This document shows positions 1 through 6,642 of a stretch of 16,120 nt of DNA, in pieces; position 1 is the first letter of the stretch, and each line of letters opens with the position of its first letter. The stretch is from NCBI GenBank assembly GCA_964353255.1, contig CAYGVJ010000122.1, positions 1-16,120 of the forward strand, in the 5' to 3' direction. Below the pieces are notes generated by a model. The model did not search any database and was not told the origin of the DNA. It saw nothing but the letters and a program-made list of their open reading frames with translations. This DNA is from VFZS01 sp964353255. GTDB taxonomy: Bacteria > Acidobacteriota > Terriglobia > Bryobacterales > Bryobacteraceae. Made by a program: the position numbers and the translations under genes.

Positions 1-2
1 GG

Positions 3-1124
3 GGGACGCCGTTGGAGTCCTTCACCTTCCCTCACGACGGCGTCAAGGGGCTCCTCAAGAAGGAATCGGCCTGCTTCAGCCTCGAGGCGGATGTCGAGCT
101 TTCGCCGGCCATCGCCCGCTCCGTGGACCGCCAGGTGGGCGAGATGAGGCCCGCCCGCAGCCCGGAGGGGGCCGAAAAGCGGCGCGCACACCGCTTCGTC
201 CGCGGCAAGCTGATGCGCTACCGGCTGGAGCTGGAGATCCTGCCCAAGTTGGGCATCCTGCGCGTGGCCGACGAGTACCTGGCCGCGCTCACGCCCACGG
301 GCGAGCCCACCAGGAGTCCCCTTCCTTTCCTGGAGCGTGTCGGCGACAAGCTGCACTTGCGCATGGAACGCCAGGCCCACCCCACCTACTACGAGCGCTA
401 CCTGGATCACACCATCCTCTCCCGGCCGCTCTACCCGCCGCACTATCCACACCTGGTGGCCATGCGGCAGGAACTGGCAAGCTGGCTGTTCTTCTACTTC
501 GAGCCCAGAGAGCGGATGCGGGCGGTCAACCCGGTCAAGGAAGTGCGCCACATCGGCCTGATGGGCGAGGACCTGGCGTGCTATCTGAACACGCTGCGCG
601 CGCTGGACGAGCCGCAGTTCCGGGCGATGGAGAAGACGCTGCGCACTATCATCCCCTCGGTGACCGGCATTGACGTGGGGGTCAACAGCCTGGGGGAGGT
701 GGAGTTGAAGCTGCTGGAGGGCGGCATGCCGGTGCCGGCGCGGGTGCTCTCCGAGGGCACCCTGCGCGTGCTGGGCCTGCTGGCTCTGGGGGGAGTCAAG
801 GAGCCGCCCGGCTTGATCGGTTTCGAGGAGCCGGAGAACGGCGTGCACCCTGGCCGCATCCGCCGCATCGCCGAGTTGCTGAGAACGCGCGCCGAGGCCG
901 GCGACACCCAGCTCATCGTCACCACGCACTCACCCATCCTGCCCGACTTGATCCCCGATCAGTTCCTCTACGTGTGCCGCCGCGTGCAGAGAAGCACGCG
1001 CATCGAGCCGTTCTCCTCCTGGGGCGCCCTGGGGCGCAAACCGGACATCGAGCGCGCGCTGGACACGGAAGACGACGCGCTGCCCGTCTCGCAACGCATT
1101 CTGCGCGGCGACTTTGACGGGTAG
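3..1124 (+). CDS. AAA-family ATPase (predicted ATPase, COG4637/AAA_21-like), 5' end outside window
   Basis: The frame is open to the window edge, so this is the 3' part of a longer gene; the TTG at 12 is merely the first start-like codon. The ABC/SMC-type ATPase C-terminal half is visible: an LSEGT signature-like motif near base 747, a Walker B strand GLIGFEEPEN near base 810 with the usual acidic pair, and an H-loop (IVTTHSP) near base 915-935. The Walker A P-loop is not in the visible part and should lie upstream, as in COG4637-type proteins where it sits in the first 50 or so residues. The middle, roughly bases 150-700, is a helical insertion rich in Arg/Glu. Family members are soluble ATPases of unknown cellular role; some relatives occur beside nucleases in defence loci, but no partner is visible here. 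It ends in TAG and faces the convergent gene at 1169. The ATPase identification is solid; the function is unknown. Confidence 0.85.
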   Translation, partial: GTPLESFTFPHDGVKGLLKKESACFSLEADVELSPAIARSVDRQVGEMRPARSPEGAEKRRAHRFVRGKLMRYRLELEILPKLGILRVADEYLAALTPTGEPTRSPLPFLERVGDKLHLRMERQAHPTYYERYLDHTILSRPLYPPHYPHLVAMRQELASWLFFYFEPRERMRAVNPVKEVRHIGLMGEDLACYLNTLRALDEPQFRAMEKTLRTIIPSVTGIDVGVNSLGEVELKLLEGGMPVPARVLSEGTLRVLGLLALGGVKEPPGLIGFEEPENGVHPGRIRRIAELLRTRAEAGDTQLIVTTHSPILPDLIPDQFLYVCRRVQRSTRIEPFSSWGALGRKPDIERALDTEDDALPVSQRILRGDFDG

Positions 1125-1148
1125 CCGCTCGCCGAAAAACCCTCTCAA

Positions 1149-1168
1149 CACAGACTGGAAAGTCTGTG
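1149..1168. repeat. Perfect 8-bp palindrome between convergent genes
   Basis: Arms CACAGACT (1149-1156) and AGTCTGTG (1161-1168) flank a GGAA loop. The element lies 24 nt after the ATPase stop and abuts the stop codon of the minus-strand gene at 1169. It could fold in either transcript. No U-tract directly follows the stem on either strand (a run of five A at 1135-1139 is the nearest), so it is not a textbook intrinsic terminator. It may be a bidirectional 3' stabiliser or terminator, or a copy of a dispersed intergenic palindrome. Confidence 0.6.
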
Positions 1169-2539
1169 CTACTCCACCGCGATCATCAGCGTGTTGCTGG
1201 TGATGGCCTGGTTGACCAGCAGGAACACTGCCGTCCCGGTCGGGGCATCCGGCGGAACGATCACGTTGATCTGCCACAGCCCGACCCAGCCGGGGGCGAG
1301 GCCGCTGAAGAGCACCTGGGCGCGCTTATACCCGATGACGACGTCCGGGAAGAGCGGCGTCACCGAGAGCGGCTTGGCGGGGGCAGCGCTGCCGTCTGCG
1401 ACCGCCGGCGACACGTCCCCCTGGCCGCTGGCGTAGATGCTGAGGGTTTTACCACGCCGCGCGACATTGAGACGCCCGCCCTCGCCGACCGCAGCGAACA
1501 CCCCCGGCGCCGTGGGGATCACAGTGAGCGACCCGCGCGCCACTTGCTGCCCGCCCACCCGCACCTCCACCACCGGCTGCCCGGTACCGGTCTGCCTGGG
1601 AAGCTGGAGATTGATCTGCGTCGGCGAGACGTACAGCAGCGGGACGGTGGCGCCCCCCACCAGCACCTCGGTGTCGCCGAGCTTCTTGGTCAGCGGGAAG
1701 CGGGGAGCCGCCACGGTCAGAGAGCCGGCGAAGTCGCCGAACAACGCCACCAGCGAACCCGGCGCCACCGGGGCGCCGCCGGTGAAGCCCGCGGCGCTGA
1801 CCCCCACCACCGGGGCGGCAACTTCCATCAGCCACACTTCAGGCGAAGCCGGCAGCGTGGCGCGGCTCAGCACCACGGTCGCCGGCTTGTAGCGAACCTC
1901 GGGGAAGGGCTGCGCTATTGCCGGAAACGTGACCAGTTGCGCCGGGCCGCCCAGCGCCGTCCGGAAGTGCATCAGGATGGCCACGCGCGGTTTCAACTGG
2001 CCGATCAGGTCAGCGACCGCCGCGGGCTCGAGGGTGTAGTAGCCGCCCACCGCCACGAACATCACGTCCACATCTTTGAGGTCGGCCGCCTGCGCCTCCG
2101 TGAGGTCGGTTTGGCCGTAGTCGCCCAAGTGCGCGAACCTCACGCTGGCCTGGGTCCACCGGATCATGGTGTTGGCGCCGCGCAGCGCGCCGCCCTGCGG
2201 GTCGTGGAAACCCGGGATCAGCGTGAAGGTCAACCCGGCGGCCGCGACCTCCTGGCGCGCGGTGACGCTGCGGCCATCCACCAGAGCAAAAGAGCCGCGG
2301 ATTCCCGACACATAGTTATGGTCACTGTGGTTGTGAGAGACGGTGACCACGTCGGCCGGCAACGTCGGCATGGGGTAGCCCGTCGAGGGGCTGGACGGAT
2401 CGGTGATCACCACCGGCGAGGCGTCGCCGGTCTGGATGACGAAGCAAGACTGCCCGATCCAGGTGATCCGCGCGTTCTGGGCCTGCGTTGCGGCAAAGGC
2501 CCCGAGCAACAGCAAGACGGTCATCGAACGAAGCAGCAT
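1169..2539 (-). CDS. Secreted metallo-beta-lactamase-fold protein (UlaG-like) fused to a C-terminal TIGR03437-type domain
   Basis: The 456-aa protein begins with a signal peptide (about residues 1-20, cleavage after ATQA). Residues 22-240 form an MBL-fold domain of the UlaG-like/beta-lactamase_3 type. It has the metal motif HNHSDH at 69-74, H112 after the next strand, HLGD at 137-140 and a final His at H191 (LMHFR), so both metal sites look intact. Residues 243-456 match the TIGR03437-type module of Solibacter-like bacteria, with 'APGSLVALFG', 'YVSPTQINLQLP' and a 'GLAPGWVGLWQINVIVP' segment near 413-429. The ATG is supported by an AAGGAG at 2550-2555, 10 nt upstream. This SD lies in a small CCTT-AATC-AAGG hairpin. 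The substrate is unknown. I infer a hydrolase acting outside the cytoplasm, with the C-terminal domain perhaps serving in surface attachment or recognition. The gene is monocistronic, convergent with the ATPase and divergent from the Nramp gene. Confidence 0.88.
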   Translation of the reverse strand: MLLRSMTVLLLLGAFAATQAQNARITWIGQSCFVIQTGDASPVVITDPSSPSTGYPMPTLPADVVTVSHNHSDHNYVSGIRGSFALVDGRSVTARQEVAAAGLTFTLIPGFHDPQGGALRGANTMIRWTQASVRFAHLGDYGQTDLTEAQAADLKDVDVMFVAVGGYYTLEPAAVADLIGQLKPRVAILMHFRTALGGPAQLVTFPAIAQPFPEVRYKPATVVLSRATLPASPEVWLMEVAAPVVGVSAAGFTGGAPVAPGSLVALFGDFAGSLTVAAPRFPLTKKLGDTEVLVGGATVPLLYVSPTQINLQLPRQTGTGQPVVEVRVGGQQVARGSLTVIPTAPGVFAAVGEGGRLNVARRGKTLSIYASGQGDVSPAVADGSAAPAKPLSVTPLFPDVVIGYKRAQVLFSGLAPGWVGLWQINVIVPPDAPTGTAVFLLVNQAITSNTLMIAVE

Positions 2540-2632
2540 GGGGATGACACTCCTTGATTAAGGTTTCAAAACCGGCAGGAAAAGTCAATCCGATCCGGCC
2601 CCGAAAAGCCAGTTGTGCAGCCCGGGCGCACC

Positions 2633-2641
2633 TGCTACATT
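2633..2641 (+). promoter_or_regulatory. Extended -10 promoter of the Nramp-family gene, probably leaderless
   Basis: TGCTACATT gives an extended -10 (TGn plus TACATT at 2636-2641). A weak TTGTGC lies 17 nt upstream. The GTG at 2648 starts 7 nt after the -10, where transcription would be expected to begin, and no Shine-Dalgarno sequence precedes it. This suggests a leaderless transcript. The prediction rests on sequence pattern only. Confidence 0.45.
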
Positions 2642-2647
2642 AGCTCG

Positions 2648-4021
2648 GTGACGCTGCCAGTCGTGCGCCTCAAGCCGGAAGACCCCTACCGGCTCGATCC
2701 CCGGGACGTCTCCGACCCGCCCCGGTCGCTGGGGGCCATCCTGCGGCGCATCGGGCCGGGGATGATCCTGGCCGCCTCGATCGTGGGCTCGGGCGAGTTA
2801 ATCGCCACCACCACCCTGGGCGCCCAGGTAGGCTACGCGGCGCTTTGGGTGATCCTGTTGAGCTGCTTCATCAAGCCGGTGGTGCAGGCCGAGATCGGGC
2901 GCTACACGATCGCCACCGGCGAAACCGGTTTGGCCGGCTTCGACCGCCTGCCCGGGCCGCGCTGGAAGGTCAATTGGGTGGTGTGGGCCTGGGTGGCGCT
3001 GGTGACGATGAGCCTGTTTCAGGTGGGCGCCATGTTCGGCGGCCTCTCCCAGGTGATGAACCAGCTTGTGCCCGCCGTTCCGGTCAACGTCTGGGTGCTG
3101 CTGTTCCTGGCGCTGACGCTGGCCTTGCTGCTGGGCGGAGGCTACGCGCGCATCGAGCGGCTGGCCATGCTCAAAGTGGGGCTGTTCACCCTGGTGACTT
3201 TTCTCTGCGCCCTGCTGTTAATACGCATGCCCCAGTACTTTTCGTGGAGCGGGCTGTTGGCGGGCCTGAAGTTCCGCCTGCCGGGAGAGGGCCTGGCTAC
3301 GGCGGCGGCGGTGTTCGGCATCACCGGGGTGGGGGCTACCGAGCTGTTCATGTATCCGTACTGGTGCGTGGAGAAGGGCTATGCGCGCATGACGGGCAAG
3401 GGCGACGGCAGCGCGGCCTGGCAGGCGCGCGCCCGCGGCTGGGTCCGCGTGATGCACGTGGACATCTTCGTCTCCATGCTGATCTACACCGCCGCCACGG
3501 CAGCCTTCTATCTGCTGGGCGCCGGTGTTCTGCACAGCCTGGGCAAGGTGCCCGCGGCCCAGGACATGATCCCGGTGCTCTCCAACATCTACACGCAGAC
3601 GCTGGGCGGTTGGGCGGTGTGGCTGTTCTACGCGGGCGCCATCGCCATCCTTTACGGCACCATCTTTGCCGCCACCGCCGCGCATTCCCGCCTTTTCGCG
3701 GACATGTTCCGCCTGATGGGCTTTTTCCGGGCCGATGACTACACGACGCGGCTGCGCTACCGGCGGCGCTTTGTGTGGTTTCTGACCGTCGTGCCGACCG
3801 TGTTCTTCTGGATCTTTCAGTCGCCGGTGAAGATGGTGGTCGCCGGCGGCATCGCGGGAGCGCTGATGCTGCCCATCATAGGCATCGGCACACTCTACCT
3901 CAGGCATTGCTGCCTGCCGCGGCAGGTGGCTCCCCGCGCGGGCACCACCGTGGCGGTCTGGATTGCGACGGCGGTTATGGCGGCCTTCGCGGGCTACTAC
4001 CTGGTGATGACGCGGGGCTGA
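2648..4021 (+). CDS. Divergent Nramp-family (SLC11-like) transporter
   Basis: This 457-aa protein is very hydrophobic, with about 11 membrane segments after a polar N-terminus of about 34 residues. TM1 begins IGPGMILAASIVGSGE, the Nramp family hallmark position, and is followed by a TM2-like segment ending in KPVVQAEIGRYTIATGE. Canonical Nramp proteins carry DPGN in TM1 and MPHN in TM6. Here the aligned residues are GSGE (47-50) and, by my alignment, LFMY within GATELFMYPYW (229-239). The usual metal ligands are therefore missing, and the substrate may not be Mn(II) or Fe(II). I chose GTG 2648 rather than GTG 2615 because the predicted promoter -10 (2636-2641) lies between them; the longer form would add 11 residues. 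The gene is monocistronic and convergent with the FkbM gene. Family placement is firm; the substrate is unknown. Confidence 0.85.
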   Translation: MTLPVVRLKPEDPYRLDPRDVSDPPRSLGAILRRIGPGMILAASIVGSGELIATTTLGAQVGYAALWVILLSCFIKPVVQAEIGRYTIATGETGLAGFDRLPGPRWKVNWVVWAWVALVTMSLFQVGAMFGGLSQVMNQLVPAVPVNVWVLLFLALTLALLLGGGYARIERLAMLKVGLFTLVTFLCALLLIRMPQYFSWSGLLAGLKFRLPGEGLATAAAVFGITGVGATELFMYPYWCVEKGYARMTGKGDGSAAWQARARGWVRVMHVDIFVSMLIYTAATAAFYLLGAGVLHSLGKVPAAQDMIPVLSNIYTQTLGGWAVWLFYAGAIAILYGTIFAATAAHSRLFADMFRLMGFFRADDYTTRLRYRRRFVWFLTVVPTVFFWIFQSPVKMVVAGGIAGALMLPIIGIGTLYLRHCCLPRQVAPRAGTTVAVWIATAVMAAFAGYYLVMTRG

Positions 4022-4027
4022 GTTTCG

Positions 4028-4064
4028 CGCCAAGGGCGCCAAGGTTCACGCCAAGAACGCAAAG
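4028..4064. repeat. CGCCAAG direct-repeat cluster in a convergent intergenic gap
   Basis: Four near-identical heptamers occur: CGCCAAG at 4028-4034, 4037-4043 and 4049-4055, and CGCAAAG at 4058-4064. The offsets are 9, 12 and 9 nt. They fill the 51-nt gap between the stop codons of the Nramp gene (4021) and the FkbM gene (4073). Similar CGCCAAGG/CGCAAAG strings occur between genes in many bacteria as dispersed low-complexity repeats; I recall this only generally. I see no hairpin and no ORF here. Confidence 0.6.
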
Positions 4065-4072
4065 GGGAACTC

Positions 4073-4978
4073 CTAGTAGAAATACAGCACGTCCGGCCGC
4101 ACATAGGTGGTGACGTCGGCGCAGGGGCCACACTCGAGGCGGTAGCCCGGCCAGGCGCGGCGGACCAAGACCGGGATCTTCTCGGGATCGTCGGGCCGGT
4201 GATAGGAGGAGATCGCCAGGCGCGGGCGGTGGCGGGCCAGGGTGGCCTGCGCCCCGGCCAGGGCCTGCTGCTCGGCGCCCTCGATGTCGAACTTGATGAA
4301 ATCCACCCGTTCGAGCCGCAACTCGGCCACCAGCTTGTCGATGGTGGTGACGGGCAGCGTCGGTCCGGTTCGGGCCTTCTCGGTACGGATGACGAAGCTG
4401 TCCGCGGCGGCGTTCTCGGGATCCACGTTCAGGGGCAGCAGGTCTTCCTTGTCCCAGACGCCCTTCGGGTAGATGATCACCTGGCCGGCGGCTGCCTCAG
4501 AGGAGAAGTTGCGGCGCAGGCATTCCAGGTTCTCCGGGGCCGGCTCGATGGCGACTACCAGGCTGGCGCCGCCGGTGAGCGCCTCGCGGACGAACACGCC
4601 TACGTTGGCGCCGCAGTCCAGCACCACGTCCCCGGCGCGGACGGCGCGCGCGCCTGAGCCGTAGATCTTGCGCTGCTGTTCGGCCAGGTCCCAGAAAAGA
4701 GACCAGTCGCTGCCCTTGGGAATCCAAAACCGGCCTTTCGGGGTGAGCCAGAGATGGTAGCCGGCTGGGTCCTTCTCCGGCAGCCGGCTCGCCGCCAGGA
4801 GGCGGTCCTTCAGTTCGGTCTGGTGGCGGAGGTTCCAGGCGCTGCGGACGGCTTCCTGGAAGGGGCACAGCGAAGCGCGACCGATCAGCGCCAGGAACCC
4901 CAGGCGCGCGGGCGGGTAGAAGCCGGCCGCCAGGCACACCAGCAGCGCAGTCACGATGATCTTGATAGTGCGGCTCAT
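4073..4978 (-). CDS. FkbM-family SAM-dependent methyltransferase with N-terminal membrane anchor
   Basis: The 301-aa protein starts with one hydrophobic helix (about residues 5-33), which looks like an uncleaved anchor. The FkbM-type Rossmann domain follows: SAM motif I VVLDCGANVG at 118-127, the acidic residue of motif II in AIEP (E145), and the family signature VDFIKFDIEGAE at 225-236. Family members O-methylate small molecules or sugars in natural product, LPS or exopolysaccharide pathways; the substrate here cannot be told. The gene lies 67 nt downstream of rpsU on the same strand, so it may be co-transcribed with it. No clear Shine-Dalgarno precedes the ATG at 4978, and a GGCGG/CCGCC mini-hairpin (4991-5003) lies just upstream. 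Family assignment is confident; no neighbouring glycan genes point to a pathway. Confidence 0.87.
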   Translation of the reverse strand: MSRTIKIIVTALLVCLAAGFYPPARLGFLALIGRASLCPFQEAVRSAWNLRHQTELKDRLLAASRLPEKDPAGYHLWLTPKGRFWIPKGSDWSLFWDLAEQQRKIYGSGARAVRAGDVVLDCGANVGVFVREALTGGASLVVAIEPAPENLECLRRNFSSEAAAGQVIIYPKGVWDKEDLLPLNVDPENAAADSFVIRTEKARTGPTLPVTTIDKLVAELRLERVDFIKFDIEGAEQQALAGAQATLARHRPRLAISSYHRPDDPEKIPVLVRRAWPGYRLECGPCADVTTYVRPDVLYFY

Positions 4979-5018
4979 GGACGGCGAAGCGGCGGGTTCC
5001 GCCCGGCAGCGTTCGGAG

Positions 5019-5042
5019 CCCGCCCAAAGTCCGGGAGGCGGG
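5019..5042 (-). terminator. GC-rich hairpin after rpsU, possible attenuator
   Basis: Arms CCCGCC (5019-5024) and GGCGGG (5037-5042) with a 12-nt loop lie 3 nt beyond the rpsU stop codon on the minus strand. No U-tract follows, so it is at best a weak terminator or an attenuator between rpsU and the FkbM gene. Confidence 0.3.
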
Positions 5043-5045
5043 ATG

Positions 5046-5243
5046 CTATTCCACCATCCGGGCCTGCTTCTTGCGATTGCGCTTGCGCGCCAGGGCCCGC
5101 TTGACCCGTTTCTTCTCGCCGGGCTTCAAGTAGTAGGAGTGACGCTTGATCTCCTTGATGATGTCCTCCTGCTGGACCCTGCGCTTGAAGCGCCGGAGCG
5201 CGCTCTCGACGGTCTCGCCGTTTTGCACGAAGACCTCAGCCAA
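5046..5243 (-). CDS. rpsU: 30S ribosomal protein S21
   Basis: The 65-aa basic protein reads MAEVFVQNGETVESALRRFK at its start and ends in a long Lys/Arg-rich tail, the usual S21 layout and length. S21 binds the 30S subunit near the anti-Shine-Dalgarno region and takes part in initiation. The start is TTG at 5241-5243, chosen because a strong GAGGAGGT (5250-5257) sits 6 nt upstream and because the encoded protein then begins exactly where S21 proteins begin. The same frame runs open far upstream through the antisense of glgC, which is an artefact of high GC. A possible -10 TATGAT occupies 5284-5289 on the minus strand. The gene diverges from glgC and is followed by the FkbM gene after 67 nt. 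Confidence 0.95.
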   Translation of the reverse strand: MAEVFVQNGETVESALRRFKRRVQQEDIIKEIKRHSYYLKPGEKKRVKRALARKRNRKKQARMVE

Positions 5244-5283
5244 CCGATCACCTCCTCGGGGGCGGGGAATCCGCCTACTTCTC

Positions 5284-5289
5284 ATCATA
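5284..5289 (-). promoter_or_regulatory. Candidate -10 of rpsU promoter
   Basis: On the minus strand the hexamer reads TATGAT, five of six bases of the sigma70 consensus, about 40 nt upstream of the TTG start. I see no good -35 at 16-18 nt spacing. Low-to-moderate confidence. Confidence 0.4.
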
Positions 5290-5322
5290 AAGCACCTGGG
5301 TCCGCCCGCGCCGCCCCGGCAT

Positions 5323-5341
5323 CTGCTATAAGTCGTAGCAG
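5323..5341 (+). promoter_or_regulatory. glgC extended -10 promoter overlapped by an inverted repeat
   Basis: TGCTATAAG (5324-5332) is an extended -10 close to the TGnTATAAT consensus and predicts transcription start near 5339. Perfect 6-bp arms CTGCTA (5323-5328) and TAGCAG (5336-5341) bracket the -10 and the start point. Most of the repeat is not transcribed, so an operator-type DNA site is more likely than an RNA hairpin. Confidence 0.5.
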
Positions 5342-5344
5342 GAA

Positions 5345-5356
5345 CCCCGCGAGGGG
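5345..5356 (+). promoter_or_regulatory. Small hairpin masking the glgC Shine-Dalgarno
   Basis: CCCC (5345-5348), a GCGA loop and GGGG (5353-5356) would form a 4-bp stem closed by a GNRA-type tetraloop. The GAGGGG Shine-Dalgarno (5351-5356) of glgC is half of this stem and ends 4 nt before the ATG. It could lower translation of glgC. Confidence 0.35.
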
Positions 5357-5360
5357 CTAG

Positions 5361-6599
5361 ATGGAGAACGTACTGGCCATCCTGATGGCGGGCGGCGCCG
5401 GAGAGCGCCTTTACCCGCTGACCCAGTACACGGCCAAGCCGGCGGTCCCCTTCGGCGGCATTTATCGCATTATCGACTTCACGCTCTCCAACTGCATCAA
5501 CTCCGACATCCGGCGGATCATCGTCCTGACCCAGTACCAGGCCCTGGACCTCATTCGTCACCTGCGCGACGGCTGGACCATCCTGTCGCCGGAGCTGGGC
5601 GAGTACATCGAGGTGATCCCGCCCATGAAGCGGGTGCGCACGGACTGGTACCTGGGCACCGCGGACGCGGTATTCCAGAACCTCCAGAGCATCGTGGTAG
5701 AGAACCCGCAGCACACGCTGATCCTCTCGGCCGATCACATCTACAAGATGAACTACCACGAGATGATCGAGTGGCACCGGGGGCGCCAGGCGGACATCAC
5801 CCTGGCCACCATCCAGGTGGCTCCGGAGGAGGCCGTTCGTTTCGGCGTGGTGGAGATCGATTCCGACTACCGCGTGGTGGGATTCGAAGAGAAGCCTGCG
5901 CACAGCAGCCCGGCCCGCTCGGTATTCAACCCGGCCATGGTCAGCGCCTCGATGGGCGTGTACCTGTTCAACACGCCGGTGCTGCTGAAGGCGCTGACCG
6001 AAGACGCCGCCGATGGCGCTTCCTCCCATGACTTCGGCAGGGATGTCCTGCCCAGGTTGATTCACCAGGCGCGGGTGGCGGCCTACGACTACATCGATCT
6101 GAACGACAAAACCGTGAAGTACTGGCGCGACGTGGGGACCCTGGACGCCTACTACGACGCCAACATGGACCTGGTGGCAGTGACCCCGGAGTTGAACCTG
6201 TACGACCAGCGCTGGCCGATTCGCACGCACCTGTTGCAGCAACCGCCCGCCAAGTTCGTCTTCGCGCAGGAAGGCCGCCGCATGGGGGTGGCCATCGACT
6301 CGATTGTCTCGGGCGGCTGCATCATCTCCGGCGGCCGGGTGGTGCGCAGCGTGCTTTCGCCCGGCGTGCGCATCAACAGCTACTGCGAGGTGGAGAGTTC
6401 CATTCTGATGCACAACGCCGAGGTGGGCCGCTACAGCCGCATCCGGCGGGCCATTCTGGGGCCGGGCCTGCGCATCCCCGAATCGAGCCTCATCGGCTAC
6501 GATCTTCAGGGAGACCGGGCGCGGGGTTACTCTGTAACCGACTCCGGGATAGTGGTGGTGACCGGCCAGCAGGAAGGACAGGCCGAAGCGGCCGGATGA
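5361..6599 (+). CDS. glgC: Glucose-1-phosphate adenylyltransferase (ADP-glucose pyrophosphorylase)
   Basis: It makes ADP-glucose from glucose-1-phosphate and ATP, the committed step of bacterial glycogen synthesis. The 412-aa length is typical. The N-terminal nucleotidyltransferase domain shows the NTP-binding loop AGGAGERLYPLT (10-21), K26 in TAKPAVPFGG, the catalytic-site segment LSADHIYKM (122-130), and the sugar-phosphate motif GFEEKP (174-179). YWRDVGTLDAYYDANM (254-269) is also characteristic. From about residue 300 the C-terminal left-handed beta-helix hexapeptide region begins. The enzyme family is usually a tetramer controlled by glycolytic metabolites, which fits with the enolase and phosphoglycerate mutase genes downstream. 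ATG 5361 is preceded by GAGGGG at 4 nt spacing. The 43-nt gap to eno allows co-transcription. Confidence 0.95.
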   Translation: MENVLAILMAGGAGERLYPLTQYTAKPAVPFGGIYRIIDFTLSNCINSDIRRIIVLTQYQALDLIRHLRDGWTILSPELGEYIEVIPPMKRVRTDWYLGTADAVFQNLQSIVVENPQHTLILSADHIYKMNYHEMIEWHRGRQADITLATIQVAPEEAVRFGVVEIDSDYRVVGFEEKPAHSSPARSVFNPAMVSASMGVYLFNTPVLLKALTEDAADGASSHDFGRDVLPRLIHQARVAAYDYIDLNDKTVKYWRDVGTLDAYYDANMDLVAVTPELNLYDQRWPIRTHLLQQPPAKFVFAQEGRRMGVAIDSIVSGGCIISGGRVVRSVLSPGVRINSYCEVESSILMHNAEVGRYSRIRRAILGPGLRIPESSLIGYDLQGDRARGYSVTDSGIVVVTGQQEGQAEAAG

Positions 6600-6626
6600 A
6601 GCGCCGGCCTCTAGGTAAGATTTCTT

Positions 6627-6631
6627 AGGAG
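6627..6631 (+). promoter_or_regulatory. Ribosome binding site of eno
   Basis: AGGAG lies 11 nt before the eno ATG at 6643 in the 43-nt gap after glgC. A TAAGAT hexamer just upstream (6616-6621) could be a weak -10, but glgC read-through is equally possible. Confidence 0.5.
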
Positions 6632-6642
6632 CTCGGGTCAAA

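Noticed and set aside
1166..2557. 463-codon plus-strand open frame opposite the MBL-fold gene
   Set aside because: The translation is Arg/His/Gly-rich with no domain, whereas the minus strand gives a signal peptide, an MBL motif and a TIGR03437-type domain with a good ribosome site.
2556..2589. TTGACT (2584-2589, minus strand) as the -35 of the MBL gene promoter
   Set aside because: No acceptable -10 at 16-19 nt; the best TTAATC is 22 nt away, so I did not call a promoter.
2615..2647. GTG 2615 as the start of the Nramp-family gene
   Set aside because: The predicted extended -10 (2633-2641) lies downstream of it, and no ribosome site precedes it. I prefer GTG 2648, though 2615 is not excluded.
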